NCBI GenBank assembly: GCA_942492735.1 | Contig: OW818648.1 | Span: forward strand, 2,170,001-2,234,000 | Direction: 5' to 3' | Length of the DNA stretch: 64,000 nt | Source of the DNA: Sporobacter sp942492735 | Lineage (GTDB): Bacteria; Bacillota; Clostridia; Oscillospirales; Oscillospiraceae | In this document: in pieces, positions 1 through 9,451 of the stretch | Layout of the letters: each line of letters opens with the position of its first letter | Numbering within the stretch: the stretch's first letter is position 1 | Made by a program: the position numbers and the translations under genes | Notes under the pieces: generated by a model | Told to the model about the DNA's origin: nothing | What the model saw: only the letters and a program-made list of their open reading frames with translations | The model's database searches: none

Positions 1-1
1 C

Positions 2-373
2 ATCGAAGGTCAAACAGTGCCATTCTATGGGGACGGTTCGACGAAACGTGATTACACATATATTGATGATATTATAGATGGAATCATGAAAGCTTGTAAT
101 TGGGTTGAATCGCCCGAAATAAGATATGGAATTTTTAATCTCGGTGAATCCAATACAATTTCGTTGTCGAATATGATTGAAACAATCGAGCGTGAATTAG
201 GACTTAAAGCAAAGCGAAATTACCAACCACTTCAGCCGGGTGATGTTAACATAACTTATGCAGATATCTCGCATTCTCGGAATGTCCTAGGGTATAGTCC
301 AATGTTTAAATTTAATGATGGGATTAAGAATTTTATTGATTGGTATAAAAAGAATAGAATATTGATGCTTTAA
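2..373 (+). CDS. NAD-dependent sugar-nucleotide epimerase, C-terminal part (cut by window edge)
   Basis: This is the C-terminal ~123 residues of an extended short-chain dehydrogenase of the UDP-glucuronate/UDP-glucose 4-epimerase type. The frame is open from base 2, so the Rossmann fold and the catalytic Tyr-x3-Lys lie off the left edge. The visible stretch FYGDGSTKRDYTYIDDIIDG matches the family block that follows the active site, and the end, DISHSRNVLGYSP..FNDGIKNFIDWY, is the usual C-terminal helix. Such enzymes make activated sugars for capsule or wall polymers. That fits the LCP ligase, beta-helix protein and acyltransferase that follow. Its stop overlaps the stop of the convergent phosphoesterase gene. 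Family is clear; exact substrate is not. Confidence 0.85.
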   Translation: MEGQTVPFYGDGSTKRDYTYIDDIIDGIMKACNWVESPEIRYGIFNLGESNTISLSNMIETIERELGLKAKRNYQPLQPGDVNITYADISHSRNVLGYSPMFKFNDGIKNFIDWYKKNRILML

Positions 374-1203
374 CGGGTCAAAGTTATAAATACAAGTTCC
401 GGCCTGTTATATAATCGCGGGATGGAGTGTGAACCGGCAAACCCGCGGCTTGAAATTAATGTTGTTTCGCCCTGCTTATATACACCGCCGGCATACTTGG
501 GGAAAAAGTGCGAAGACTTATCAGGTGACAGCAATCCCCCAATAAGGGGAATCCTTATTAAACCGCCATGCAAATGCCCTGATATTACGAGCCTGAAACC
601 ATATTGCGTTAAGTAGTCGAATTGACTGCTTCGGTGATACAGGAGAATTCCATATGTATCTGACTTCAGTTGAGGTACAGCATCGTTAAAATACTCCTTC
701 GCCTGAGAATTACTCACAATGCCGCAATCATCTAAGCCGTATAGATAAATACTATCTGTACCCTTTTGGATACTTACCCCATTGTTCATCAGCAGATTCA
801 CACCGTAGCGTTTATAAAGAGCTCTCATGTTATTGTTAATCTTATATGAATATTCTTCATGATTACCGAATACCGCATAAACAGGAGCGATATGAGCTAA
901 ACCCTTTACAAGTACAGATACGCTATCATAGTCTTTTTTATCCGCATCTATGATATCCCCGGTCAATACAATCATATCCGGATTTCCATCTTTGACCGCG
1001 TTGATTAATTCACTTTGATCCTTGCCGAGCCATTTGCAGTGTAAATCCGATATTTGCGCAATATTATAACCATCGAAAGCCAAAGGCAAGTTCCTATCTT
1101 CTACTTGATGATTGGTAGTTTGCATCGTGTTATCAAGCCCCAATAAGATGAATATCACAACTGCAATGAAAATGAGAAGCAATAGAATGTTCAACTTTTT
1201 CAT
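370..1203 (-). CDS. Membrane-anchored metallophosphoesterase (YkuE-like)
   Basis: Predicted calcineurin-like phosphoesterase of about 277 residues, with one N-terminal membrane segment (KKLNILLLLIFIAVVIFILL) and the catalytic domain outside. All metal-ligand blocks are present in order: ISDLHCKW, LTGDIIDAD, FGNHEEY, and SGHLHGGL. I chose the ATG at 1203 because GGAGG lies 4 bases upstream and the membrane helix starts at once. An in-frame TTG at 1281, overlapping the stop of the LCP gene, would add 26 residues. Relatives act on phospholipid or cyclic-nucleotide-like substrates. Position behind an LCP gene suggests a role at the envelope (inference). Confidence 0.85.
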   Translation of the reverse strand: MKKLNILLLLIFIAVVIFILLGLDNTMQTTNHQVEDRNLPLAFDGYNIAQISDLHCKWLGKDQSELINAVKDGNPDMIVLTGDIIDADKKDYDSVSVLVKGLAHIAPVYAVFGNHEEYSYKINNNMRALYKRYGVNLLMNNGVSIQKGTDSIYLYGLDDCGIVSNSQAKEYFNDAVPQLKSDTYGILLYHRSSQFDYLTQYGFRLVISGHLHGGLIRIPLIGGLLSPDKSSHFFPKYAGGVYKQGETTLISSRGFAGSHSIPRLYNRPELVFITLTR

Positions 1204-1277
1204 AAGCCTCCAACGATAGATCCAGTCAGGTATCTTTTTTTTATTAGTAGAATATTGATGCTTTGATAACGAAATTG

Positions 1278-2297
1278 TCAATCTAGAATATATTCTTGAA
1301 GTAGTTCTGAATTTTTTTCCAGATCAGGTAATAGAACATCCATTCCACGAATTATCGCCGGAGAGAATGCGCCGTCTGCCGGTATTCTATATTTATATAT
1401 ATCTGTTATTCCGTTTTGCAAAACCGTGAAGCAATAACTCAGTATTTTTGTGTGCGTCATATCGGTCGTCAGATATGGCAGTATGACGTCAATCATTTTA
1501 ACCCGTTCCATTGTATCCAACTCTAAAACTTTACCAATAATCGATTCTATAACATTCCGCTGCCGCTCTGTGCGTTCATAATCGGAGTTTCCAACATAAC
1601 GAATTCTGGAATAGTTCAAAGCCTGTTCTCCGTCTAAATGATTCATTCCGGTGTCGACATTATAATTGAACTTTTTTTTCATATATGCAGCATCATATTC
1701 GGAGACATTAATGTCTATTCCGCCTAATATATCAACAACTCTCGTAAACCCGTCGAAATCTACTTCGAAGTTACCGTCGATCCCAACGCCGAAATTTTCA
1801 AGAATCGTTAAATCTAGAAGATTAATACCGCCGAACTGATATGCGGCATTTATCCGGTTATCACTGTATCCGGGAATTTGAACATACATATCGCGCATGA
1901 GGGAAATTAGCTTAACCGTTTTTAACTCAATATTATAGTTGAGGATAATCATTAAATCAGAACGCTGCCGCTGCTGATTCGGGCGGCGGTCCTGTCCGAT
2001 GAGCAGGATATTTATGAAATCTTGATTAATAATTGGCTTAATGCCGTCAGGCCATACTACATTATTTGGATCAATCACCGGTGCATTAAGGTCCACAGCC
2101 TCTTGATCCTCGGTATCGAAGATTTCGTTTTCGGGTGCAATCGTCGGCTCAGGCTCATAATTTTTCATTTTTGATAATTCAACAAAAACAATTACCGTGC
2201 TTGTCAGGGAACTTATCACGAGAATAAAGAGAAAAGAAAACATTACTATTTTCCATATTTTAAGCCGTTTCGGTTTTGTTTCCTGTTTGATTTTCAT
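1278..2297 (-). CDS. LytR-CpsA-Psr (LCP) family envelope glycopolymer ligase
   Basis: 339 residues: short basic N-terminus, one membrane helix (about residues 14-36), a low-complexity linker, then an LCP domain. Hallmarks are NILLIGQDRRP, the RSDLMIILN strand, SLMRDMYVQIPGY with the conserved Arg-Asp, NRINAAYQFGG, and GEQALNYSRIRY followed by the D-x-x-R-x-x-R-Q block (SDYERTERQRNVI). LCP proteins transfer undecaprenyl-linked polymers such as teichoic acids or capsule onto peptidoglycan outside the cell. Length is normal for the family. The gene heads a two-gene minus-strand operon with the phosphoesterase. The neighbourhood points to a surface polysaccharide locus. Confidence 0.93.
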   Translation of the reverse strand: MKIKQETKPKRLKIWKIVMFSFLFILVISSLTSTVIVFVELSKMKNYEPEPTIAPENEIFDTEDQEAVDLNAPVIDPNNVVWPDGIKPIINQDFINILLIGQDRRPNQQRQRSDLMIILNYNIELKTVKLISLMRDMYVQIPGYSDNRINAAYQFGGINLLDLTILENFGVGIDGNFEVDFDGFTRVVDILGGIDINVSEYDAAYMKKKFNYNVDTGMNHLDGEQALNYSRIRYVGNSDYERTERQRNVIESIIGKVLELDTMERVKMIDVILPYLTTDMTHTKILSYCFTVLQNGITDIYKYRIPADGAFSPAIIRGMDVLLPDLEKNSELLQEYILD

Positions 2298-2552
2298 ATA
2301 ACTATATCCTTTGATTAACCTTATAAATGATTTGTCTCTTACATTGAATTACATACTAAATCAATTTCCAGGAAACCGCAAGAAAAAAAAGATTTCCACT
2401 CATTATGCGGGATTCTGCGAATTAAGTCGTTTCTCAAGAATAATATTGCAAAATGAAGAATTCTGCATAATTTACAAAAACATCCGCAGACTTGTCTATA
2501 TTCATATGAAATCAATTAATGGCTATACATATGAAGTCAAACTATTAGCGAA

Positions 2553-4739
2553 TTGTCTGCCGAGATAGCCAATATTAGCATCGGCTCGGACATATCTGTA
2601 ATTAACGTAAAGTCTGAGACATACGGGGCGGTTGGCGATGGTGTTACTAACGACCAGGCCGCATTTTTGGCAGCGATGGCAGCCGCCGTTTCTACAGACA
2701 AGCCGCTGTTTGTACCAGAGGGCATATATGACCTGAATGGCATTAGTTACACCGCCTCAGGTAAGCTGAAAATCATAGGGCAGGGAAAAGATAGGTCTAT
2801 CCTAAAACATATAACCGCAATAACGTGTAACTCGGATTTGCACGTTGAAGATGTAAGCTTTGAAGATGCATCTAGCGCTTATGTTTTTGTGCTTGCGCCA
2901 ACGACATTTGCAAATTTATATCTTAAAAACGTCAAAGCAACAAACGCAGATCACGCCTTTGCGGACGCTACAATAGCCAATTCTTTTATCTTTTGTTATC
3001 CAGCAACGGCGGCTACAGGCGTTGAATCGGTGCAGGTACGAGACTGTGATATTTCTTATTTTTCAGCCTATGCCTTTAGACTGCGTTGCACAATTCATAG
3101 CGGTGTTTTTGAAAACAATAATATTACTGACATTGGTTGTGATTTTGCCGCCACCGGTAATTTCGGTATACGGTGCGGAGAACAAACCAGAGTGGCATAC
3201 GCAAATAATCTTACAATCCAAAACAACCATATTGAAAATATCTACTCTGCTTATGGTGCCAGTAGTGATGCGTCCGAAGCACACGCAATACTTCTTTGGG
3301 GTTCGGATAACAACATCCTTAACAACACGATAAAAAATATATATGGTGGGGGTCGGTTAGCGGCAAATCTTAATGGAGGCTATGACCACGAGGCAATTTA
3401 TGCCAAATCAACCAACACTTTAATTCAAGGTAATCATATCATTGAGGGTTGCGGTGCTTTGTCCGCTGGCGCTATAACGGTAAAAACTAACACTGGGGTG
3501 GTTATATGCAATAACTTTGTGACGGGGGCATATGGCACCGGCATATACACCGAAAGTCCAGATACAACAATTGAAGACAACTTTATTTCTCTTGCCGGTG
3601 GCAAAACTGGAATCTCCCATAATGCGGTGAGTGGCATTATACACGGAAACACTATCTCAATTACAGGAGTTAACGGGACAAATGGGATAATTAGAGACTT
3701 GGGTACTGGGACAACTTGCATTATTAGTGAAAATAGTATTTTCTGTGAAACGGGTAAGGGGATATACGCACTGACGGACGTTTCGATAGTAGGAAACAAG
3801 ATTAACGTGCAAAAAGGTATCGGTATATATTGCGTGGGCGTTCCCAACGTATCAATTAAAAATAACACCATAATTATTGATGGTACTACCGTATATGCAA
3901 GCTCGTTTTGTATATCTGTGCAAGGCGCTGGACAGCAGTATGGCGAGATACTTAACAACAAGCTCTTTATGAACAAAACGCGCGCAAACGCTTCGGACGG
4001 TACAGCGATTACCCTCTACGCCTCAAATAGAATGTATATTAAAAATAACTACATGTATTCTAAGGGGAAGTATGTTGTAGAAATAAATGAGCCAACTGCC
4101 GGCGGCATTTGTGAAGCGCACGGAAATCACATAGTTGCAACAAACGCATATTGCTTTAGGTTTAACAGCCCTGCTACCACATCGTTGCTTAATGTAGTTG
4201 GTAATACTTTGGAATACTCAACAGACGGTGCATCTTCGTCGGCGCTTATGCTTAGTACGCCAGACGCAACAAATGCCAACACAGTCTTAGTAAAAGGCAA
4301 CGTGTTCAAGGTGGATTCGGTGATTTCTACTGCGCTTGTTTCTATTTCTGGCGGAACTTATAGCGTGGATGACAATGAGTTTTATATGAACTCAGCAATC
4401 GTTGGTACTGTGCCAAGGGTTATAACGGTAAACAATACCGTAGCAAACACAAATATCAACTCCGTGTCAAACAACAAAGTAAAAGGGGCGTTAAAAGCCG
4501 TTACGTTTTTAGGATTTGCCACTGGCGCTACAGATGTTGGGACTGTTCGGGTAAACCACAACACCACTTTACTCACAAGTGGAGCATTGATTAATTCTGC
4601 GGACAATGCCGTTATAGCTGCAACTGATTTAATAGTTGAGGACAATTACGTTAAGACCACATCAGCAACAGGAAAAACAATTATAGCCGCCGTGACGCCT
4701 ACAGTAAACTATACCGCAAGCGGAAACATTGAAAGATAA
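2553..4739 (+). CDS. Right-handed beta-helix protein, pectate-lyase-3/tailspike-like
   Basis: About 728 residues that look like one long parallel beta-helix: repeated turns with Asn ladders (NNNITDIG, IQNNHIENIY, ILNNTIKNIY, IEDNFIS, IKNNTIII). The start of the fold, TYGAVGDGVTNDQAAFLAAM...PLFVPEGIYDL, is the pectate-lyase-3/glycosyl-hydrolase-28-like entry seen in polysaccharide lyases and phage tailspikes. The frame has no ATG: it opens after a stop at 2532-2534 and the only usual start is TTG at 2553, with no ribosome binding site. A heptad-like stretch (SQTISELSAEIANI) precedes the fold. No signal peptide is seen. The gene may be 5'-truncated. It could be a surface or phage-derived protein; substrate unknown. 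Confidence 0.75.
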   Translation: MSAEIANISIGSDISVINVKSETYGAVGDGVTNDQAAFLAAMAAAVSTDKPLFVPEGIYDLNGISYTASGKLKIIGQGKDRSILKHITAITCNSDLHVEDVSFEDASSAYVFVLAPTTFANLYLKNVKATNADHAFADATIANSFIFCYPATAATGVESVQVRDCDISYFSAYAFRLRCTIHSGVFENNNITDIGCDFAATGNFGIRCGEQTRVAYANNLTIQNNHIENIYSAYGASSDASEAHAILLWGSDNNILNNTIKNIYGGGRLAANLNGGYDHEAIYAKSTNTLIQGNHIIEGCGALSAGAITVKTNTGVVICNNFVTGAYGTGIYTESPDTTIEDNFISLAGGKTGISHNAVSGIIHGNTISITGVNGTNGIIRDLGTGTTCIISENSIFCETGKGIYALTDVSIVGNKINVQKGIGIYCVGVPNVSIKNNTIIIDGTTVYASSFCISVQGAGQQYGEILNNKLFMNKTRANASDGTAITLYASNRMYIKNNYMYSKGKYVVEINEPTAGGICEAHGNHIVATNAYCFRFNSPATTSLLNVVGNTLEYSTDGASSSALMLSTPDATNANTVLVKGNVFKVDSVISTALVSISGGTYSVDDNEFYMNSAIVGTVPRVITVNNTVANTNINSVSNNKVKGALKAVTFLGFATGATDVGTVRVNHNTTLLTSGALINSADNAVIAATDLIVEDNYVKTTSATGKTIIAAVTPTVNYTASGNIER

Positions 4740-4748
4740 GCAAAAGGA

Positions 4749-4780
4749 AGAGCTTGGCGGCTAATGTACACCAAGCTCTT
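4749..4780. terminator. Bidirectional terminator between convergent genes
   Basis: AAGAGCTTGG and CCAAGCTCTT form a perfect 10-bp stem around a 12-base loop. It lies 9 bases after the beta-helix gene, and its loop contains the stop codon of the convergent acyltransferase. T-tracts are weak on both sides. Confidence 0.55.
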
Positions 4781-5804
4781 CAGAGGCATTTTCACATCTA
4801 CTTTTTGTCAGGAACCTCGGTCTGTGCTTCTTGGTATATGCAATGACAGGTTTTTCAATTAAGAAAGTTATCGCAGATGCTAAACCAATGCTGATACCAA
4901 TAGGGATAATTAAGAAAAACTCGCTTACCAATCCAATTTTCTCCATGTAATTGATGATGATATATCCTATGTTCTGATGAAACAAAAACATGCTGAATGA
5001 AATAGTTCCAATATAGCGCAAAGGCTTTATATCTAAAAACAGTAGTTTGCCGGTTATCATTCCACCAAATATGAGAATATCTAAAGTAATGACAATGAAA
5101 TTTGTCAAGCCCATGAATATCGCAGAATAGGCTACGCATAAAAGAATAATGATGTAATATATTGGCTTTTTCTCATTCCGAATTTTAAAAAACATCATAC
5201 CGACAATAAAGAGGTAATTATAATCAGCCATAGAATACTTGACCAAAGTGTTCACAATCCTATTATCGGGGAGAATTTGAATCAACGATGTAACGAGCAA
5301 CCAAAGCAATGCAGCGTATTCGATTTTTTTATTTAGCTTTAACGCAAATATGGTGCATATTAAAAAATAAAATATTATGTTCACAGTTAAAGTCCAATAA
5401 ACACCATCGACATGTTGTACCGAAATAGGAAGTACATCTTGGAACATAGTTAGGTTTATTATCGCATCGCTCGCGCTTACTGTCCGACCACTAAGTCCAT
5501 ACAAGGTTGTTAGCGTGAAGGTTAAAATGACGGCGGCTATATATGATGGATACAACCTCGTTATTCTTTTGTAAATGAATAGTCTTATGGTTTCTGTGTT
5601 GCTCAAAGTCATTAATATTGTAAAGCCACTGATGATGAAAAATAGTTGAATGCCTAATCCATGAGCATTGAAGCTAAATAAATAAGGATTTTTTACATGA
5701 CCAAATAGTTCACCGTATCTTACTGAGTAATGATACAACATAACGGTTATTACGGCGATACCCCTGATAGAATCCATGCCTGGAATTCGGTTAGAATTTA
5801 CCAA
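4761..5804 (-). CDS. Membrane O-acyltransferase (acyltransferase family 3)
   Basis: 347 residues with about ten hydrophobic segments. The N-terminus has the family signature: R-x10-RGIAVITVMLYHY, with the catalytic-type His at about residue 25, then GLGIQLFFIISGFTI. These integral proteins acetylate or succinylate sugars of capsule, O-antigen or peptidoglycan using acyl-CoA. The start is TTG with GGAGAG about 8 bases upstream; an ATG between them is out of frame. The C-terminus is basic and cytoplasmic. The gene converges on the beta-helix gene and belongs to the same surface-polymer neighbourhood. The polymer modified cannot be told. Confidence 0.88.
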   Translation of the reverse strand: MVNSNRIPGMDSIRGIAVITVMLYHYSVRYGELFGHVKNPYLFSFNAHGLGIQLFFIISGFTILMTLSNTETIRLFIYKRITRLYPSYIAAVILTFTLTTLYGLSGRTVSASDAIINLTMFQDVLPISVQHVDGVYWTLTVNIIFYFLICTIFALKLNKKIEYAALLWLLVTSLIQILPDNRIVNTLVKYSMADYNYLFIVGMMFFKIRNEKKPIYYIIILLCVAYSAIFMGLTNFIVITLDILIFGGMITGKLLFLDIKPLRYIGTISFSMFLFHQNIGYIIINYMEKIGLVSEFFLIIPIGISIGLASAITFLIEKPVIAYTKKHRPRFLTKSRCENASEELGVH

Positions 5805-6095
5805 TGCGCATCTCTCCTTTTCTTATCTATTAATAGCACATTATGTAAAAAAAGGCAATACAACCTTACGCAGACAATTTAACAATTTCCTCACTAAAAT
5901 GCAAAGGAGAAGCCCGCCTCACTGAATTCGATCACCCAGCTTATCATTGGTTAATTGCAAAGTGAAAATCCCTGCGGGTTCAGCGATATGTCGGCCAAGG
6001 AAGAGCATAGTTTTCCATAAGGTACTTGGCTGCTAGCATACGCAGTTATTATTTGATAATCAAATTGGACGAATCAAGAAAATATATAAATAGAC
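5805..6095. other. Intergenic, no gene recognised
   Basis: AT-rich stretch between the divergent acyltransferase and the first accessory unit. I see no convincing reading frame or repeat in it. It must carry the acyltransferase promoter on the minus strand, but I could not place one with confidence. Confidence 0.5.
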
Positions 6096-6125
6096 TTGAT
6101 TCTCTAAAAAATCTTTCTTTAATAT
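6096..6125 (+). promoter_or_regulatory. Promoter of unit 1 (TTGATT-18-TAATAT)
   Basis: TTGATT at 6096-6101 and TAATAT at 6120-6125, spaced 18 bases. The same arrangement (TTGATT-18-TAGAAT) lies at the same distance in front of the paralogous gene at 11933, which supports it. Confidence 0.6.
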
Positions 6126-6239
6126 CATATCAGAAGACAAATACAGGTGTTTTCGAGACGATGCAGGAGTTAGTTTTGGTAGTGCAATCATCTGCAACAG
6201 CATAATGTAACCCTGTCAAATTTAAGAGGAGAAAGAACT
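6126..6239 (+). other. Conserved 5' leader of unit 1
   Basis: About 114 bases between promoter and ATG. It shares the block GACGATGCAGG...AGTGCAATCA.CTGCAAC with the leader at 11826-11932. TGCAG and CTGCA can pair to close a hairpin. GAGGAGAAAG just before the ATG is the ribosome binding site. Confidence 0.5.
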
Positions 6240-6754
6240 ATGCATATTGCAAACAATAGAGAAAGAAACTGTCAAAGTCGGAGATACTCATTCGTGTTTC
6301 ACAAGAAGGCTGTTATGAAGGATACAATATCATAAAGCGGGAACGTAATAAAGACGGCTGCTATACCGATATCAGTACGCCGGACGGTAGTTTTGAGAGG
6401 GTGCAATGCATAGACAACCTAAACATAGCATCGATCTACAATGACAGGTATAATCGCGTACATCTTTATCGTAGGAACGGCGATACGATTATGTTGTACA
6501 ATAACAGTAAGGTAGATGAAATCTGTGTCGTCGCAGTAATGGTTGGTGACGATCTATCCAATCCGCCTTTTGGGTTTCAGTCCGGCTTCATCGTAGCAGA
6601 AGAAATGTTACAAATGCCAGCTGTCACATCAGGATGGGGACTTGTGCCAATAACTGATGTGAACCTTAGGCAGCTGAATAAACTTGGTGTCCTAACTGAT
6701 GAAATGGTGTATGTAATCCAGAAAAATAGGAGAAACGTCGGATTCTATTTCTGA
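6240..6754 (+). pseudogene. Unknown protein, paralogue of the gene at 11933, broken by one frameshift
   Basis: The family is not recognised. The ATG at 6240 has a good ribosome binding site and reads MHIANN, matching MHIANQ of the paralogue at 11933. Around 6270 the frame is lost: from TCAAAG onward the homologous sequence (SKSEILIRVSQEGCYEGYNI versus SKTEILIGVSEGRAYDGYDI) continues in another frame up to 6754. One missing base next to AAACTG explains it. The downstream part (VAVMVGDDLSNPPFGFQSGF, KLGVLTDEMVYVIQKNRRNVGFYF) is well conserved with the paralogue, so the break is recent or a sequence error. If translated from an internal ATG (6401) it would give only 117 residues. Confidence 0.7.
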
Positions 6755-6892
6755 TAGAAGTGCGGAGGGAGGAAATGCGTCAAGGATGACATATTCGCAG
6801 TTGGAATCGTTTGGGTTTCAACTCCTATATGTCACGATGTCTTGTTAAATGGTAGACACATTGGGAAAATAAATATGCAATATCAACTATTT

Positions 6893-6926
6893 GGCTCAGG
6901 TTATTCACAACCTGAGCCTCGCTTTT
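6893..6926 (+). terminator. Terminator of unit 1
   Basis: GGCTCAGGTT, a 6-base loop, then AACCTGAGCC followed by TCGCTTTT. Similar stems (AGGCTC/GGGTT type) end the units at 10721 and 12692. Confidence 0.75.
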
Positions 6927-6984
6927 CCTTTAGCTCGAATATCTGTAGAATACCAAAAACAGTCTTGTTTAATCAAAACAGGTA

Positions 6985-6992
6985 GGTTATTC
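6985..6992. repeat. Left target-site duplication of IS66
   Basis: GGTTATTC, directly before the left IS end at 6993. An identical copy follows the right end at 9941-9948. Confidence 0.85.
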
Positions 6993-7104
6993 GTAAGCGT
7001 CAAATAGGACGTCACCTACCATAACGGAGGCGGAGAAGGTACAATAACTCCAAAAAGACTTGAAAAACCACAAGTGGTTATTCAAGACGAATTGGAGGAG
7101 TTGA

Positions 7105-7461
7105 ATGAACACCAGGGATATGGCAGCCGAATACCGACAGACGCACTGGGCGCAGGTGATGCGGGAGCGTTCAGAAAGAGGTCTTTCAGTCCGAGCATAT
7201 TGCGAGGAAGCCGGAATACATGAGAACACATTTTTTTACTGGCAGCGCAAGCTGCGTGAAGCGGCGTGCTCCGGGATGCAGGAGGCGGAAGCCGAAGTAA
7301 AATCGATGGTACCAAAGGGCTGGGCATCGCTTTGCGTCAGCGAAGGACCAGCGCAGACACAGGGACTAACTGTCGAAGTCGGTGGGTGTCGTATAACGGT
7401 CTGTGCGGACACGGATCCGGAACTACTCGTAAGAGTTTGCCGGGCGCTGAAAGCATTATGA
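7105..7461 (+). CDS. tnpA: IS66 accessory protein TnpA
   Basis: 118 residues with an N-terminal helix-turn-helix typical of IS66 OrfA: WAQVMRERSERGLSVRAYCEEAGIHENTFFYWQRKLRE. It is thought to bind the element ends and is needed with TnpB for IS66 transposition. GGAGG lies 7 bases upstream of the ATG. Its TGA overlaps the ATG of tnpB (ATGA at 7458-7461), so the two are translationally coupled. Confidence 0.9.
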   Translation: MNTRDMAAEYRQTHWAQVMRERSERGLSVRAYCEEAGIHENTFFYWQRKLREAACSGMQEAEAEVKSMVPKGWASLCVSEGPAQTQGLTVEVGGCRITVCADTDPELLVRVCRALKAL

Positions 7462-7811
7462 TCAACTTCAATGGGAAGCCCTGCTATCTTGCCTGCGGTG
7501 CGACCGACATGAGAAAATCCATAAACGGGTTTGCAGCAATCGTGGAAGGCAGCTTCAAGCTTGACCCTTTCAGCGGGTCGCTGTTTGTATTCTGCAACAG
7601 GAGCCGGGACAGGCTGAAGATACTGGAATGGGATGGCGACGGGTTTTGGCTGTACTTCAAACGGCTGGAGAAGGGTCGCTTCAAGTGGCCGGGCGAGGGA
7701 GAAACGGCGACGATGGACCTTTCCGGCGAAGAACTATCGATCCTGCTGGGCGGGGCAAAAGTGGAGCTGAAACTGCGCCGGAACGAGGTCACCGAGAGGC
7801 GTGCGGTGTAA
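7458..7811 (+). CDS. tnpB: IS66 accessory protein TnpB (Orf2)
   Basis: 117 residues. The family signature is clear: CYLACGATDMRKSINGFAAIV, then FVFCNRSRDRLKILEWDGDGFWLYFKRLEKGRFKWP. It is the second IS66 accessory protein; its biochemical role is not settled. I place the start at the ATG overlapping the tnpA stop, because upstream residues of the open frame do not resemble the family. Confidence 0.93.
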   Translation: MINFNGKPCYLACGATDMRKSINGFAAIVEGSFKLDPFSGSLFVFCNRSRDRLKILEWDGDGFWLYFKRLEKGRFKWPGEGETATMDLSGEELSILLGGAKVELKLRRNEVTERRAV

Positions 7812-7853
7812 GAAAAAAGCGGAGCACGAGCGTGAAGAAAACGTTGATTTTAC

Positions 7854-7882
7854 TTGTAATTTCGGGGTATTTTTGGTATAAT
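7854..7882 (+). promoter_or_regulatory. Internal promoter for tnpC (TTGTAA-17-TATAAT)
   Basis: TTGTAA at 7854-7859 and a perfect TATAAT at 7877-7882, spacing 17, just 6 bases before the tnpC ATG. Initiation this close would give a nearly leaderless transcript. Confidence 0.5.
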
Positions 7883-7888
7883 TAGGGC

Positions 7889-9451
7889 ATGGAAAAGAAT
7901 GAATTAACCGCTGTTGACACAGCTGAAAAACAGACTGAAATTGCTATGCTGAAAGCCCGCGTTTCAGAGCTTGAACACCTCGTAAAATACTACGAGGAGC
8001 AATTCCGCATCTCGAAACACCGTCAATACGGCGCTTCCAGCGAAAAAAGCGAATATGACTTTGCTCAGTTTTCTGTTTTCAACGAAGCTGAGCTTTTTGC
8101 TGATGCAAACGTGCCGGAACCGGAACTCGTTGAGGTTGAGAAACACTATCACAAGCGGACGAGGCTCACAACGGATAAGCTGCCTGAGAATCTGCCCGTT
8201 GAAGTTGTAGAGCACGATTTGCCGGAGGCCGAGCAGGTCTGTCCGGAATGCGGAGGTCAACTTCATGTTATGGGACGTGATACCAGACGTGAGCTTGTCA
8301 TCATTCCGGCGCAGGTAAAAATACGCGAACATGTACGCAAGATTTACGCCTGCCGCGAATGCGAAAAGGACGAATGCGGCGTTCCGATTGTGAAATCCCC
8401 GACAAACGAACCAGTCATCAGAGGTGGTTTCGCTTCGCCAGAGGCAATAGCGCATATCATGACGCAGAAATTCGTGATGGGTTCGCCGATGTATCGTCAG
8501 GAGCAGGAATTAAACCATAATGGAATAATGCTCTCGCGGCAGACGATGTCAAACTGGCTGATACGGGCTGCGGAGGACTGGCTGGAACCCATTTATGACA
8601 TGCTCCATGAGATACTCTGCAATCACCATGTACTTCACGCGGATGAAACGACGCTTCAGGTGCTGCGTGAACCGGGTAAAACCGCGCAGAGCAAGAGCTA
8701 CATGTGGCTGTACAGGACAAGCGGTGATACACTGCATCCAATTGTTTTGTATGATTACCAGCCGGATCGCCGATCGAAGCGTCCGGCGGAGTTCCTGAAG
8801 GACTTTAATGGCTATTTACATACCGATGGATACGAAGGATATCACTCTCTGCGAAGTGAAATATCCATTGTAGGCTGCTAGGCGCACGTCCGACGAAAGT
8901 TTGACGAGGCTCTTAAAGCTCTGCCGGAGCGTGACCGGGAGAGCAGCAATGCCCTGCGCGGTATGCGATACTGTGATCAATTGTTCGATCTTGAACGTGT
9001 GTTCGTCGACCTCACGCCGGATGAACGTTATCTTAAGCGTCTGGAGCAGCCGAAACCTGTTCTCGATGAGTTTTACGCGTGGGCTGAATCGCTTAAAGCC
9101 GCGCCTAAAACCGGGGTCGGCATTGCTGCTCATTATGCGCTGTCACAGCGAAAATATCTTGAACGCTATCTGCTCGACGGACGGCTCGAAATCAGCAATA
9201 ACAGAGCAGAACGTAGTATCAAGCCATTTGTCATAGACCGTAAAAACTTCCTGTTTGCCAATACTCCGCGCGGCGCGAAGGCCAGCACCGTCATGTTCAG
9301 CTTGATCGAAACCGCAAAGGAAAACGGACTTAATCCGTTTGAATATCTTTCAAATGTGCTGAAAAGAGCGCTTCAGCTGAATTTGGAAAAGTGGAATGAC
9401 AGGATTGAAGCACTTTTGCCTTGGAATTATGGAGGGACCAATGATGAATAA
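7889..9451 (+). pseudogene. tnpC: IS66 transposase TnpC, interrupted by an in-frame amber codon
   Basis: A full-length IS66 DDE transposase (about 520 codons) but for one TAG at 8879-8881. Order: N-terminal coiled coil and leucine-zipper-like region, Zn-finger-like CPECGGQLH...CRECEKDECG, first Asp in LHADETTLQVL, second in YLHTDGYEGY, and Glu in ISNNRAERSIKPF. The TAG lies in the conserved GCWAHVRRKF block, exactly where Trp is expected, and the same frame continues to the C-terminus. One G-to-A change of TGG accounts for it. Either the element was inactivated recently or the codon is read through. Confidence 0.9.

Noticed and set aside
2311..2568. 85-residue open frame before the beta-helix gene
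   Set aside because: No ribosome binding site, unlikely composition and overlap with the start of the beta-helix frame. It does not supply the missing N-terminus in a recognisable way.
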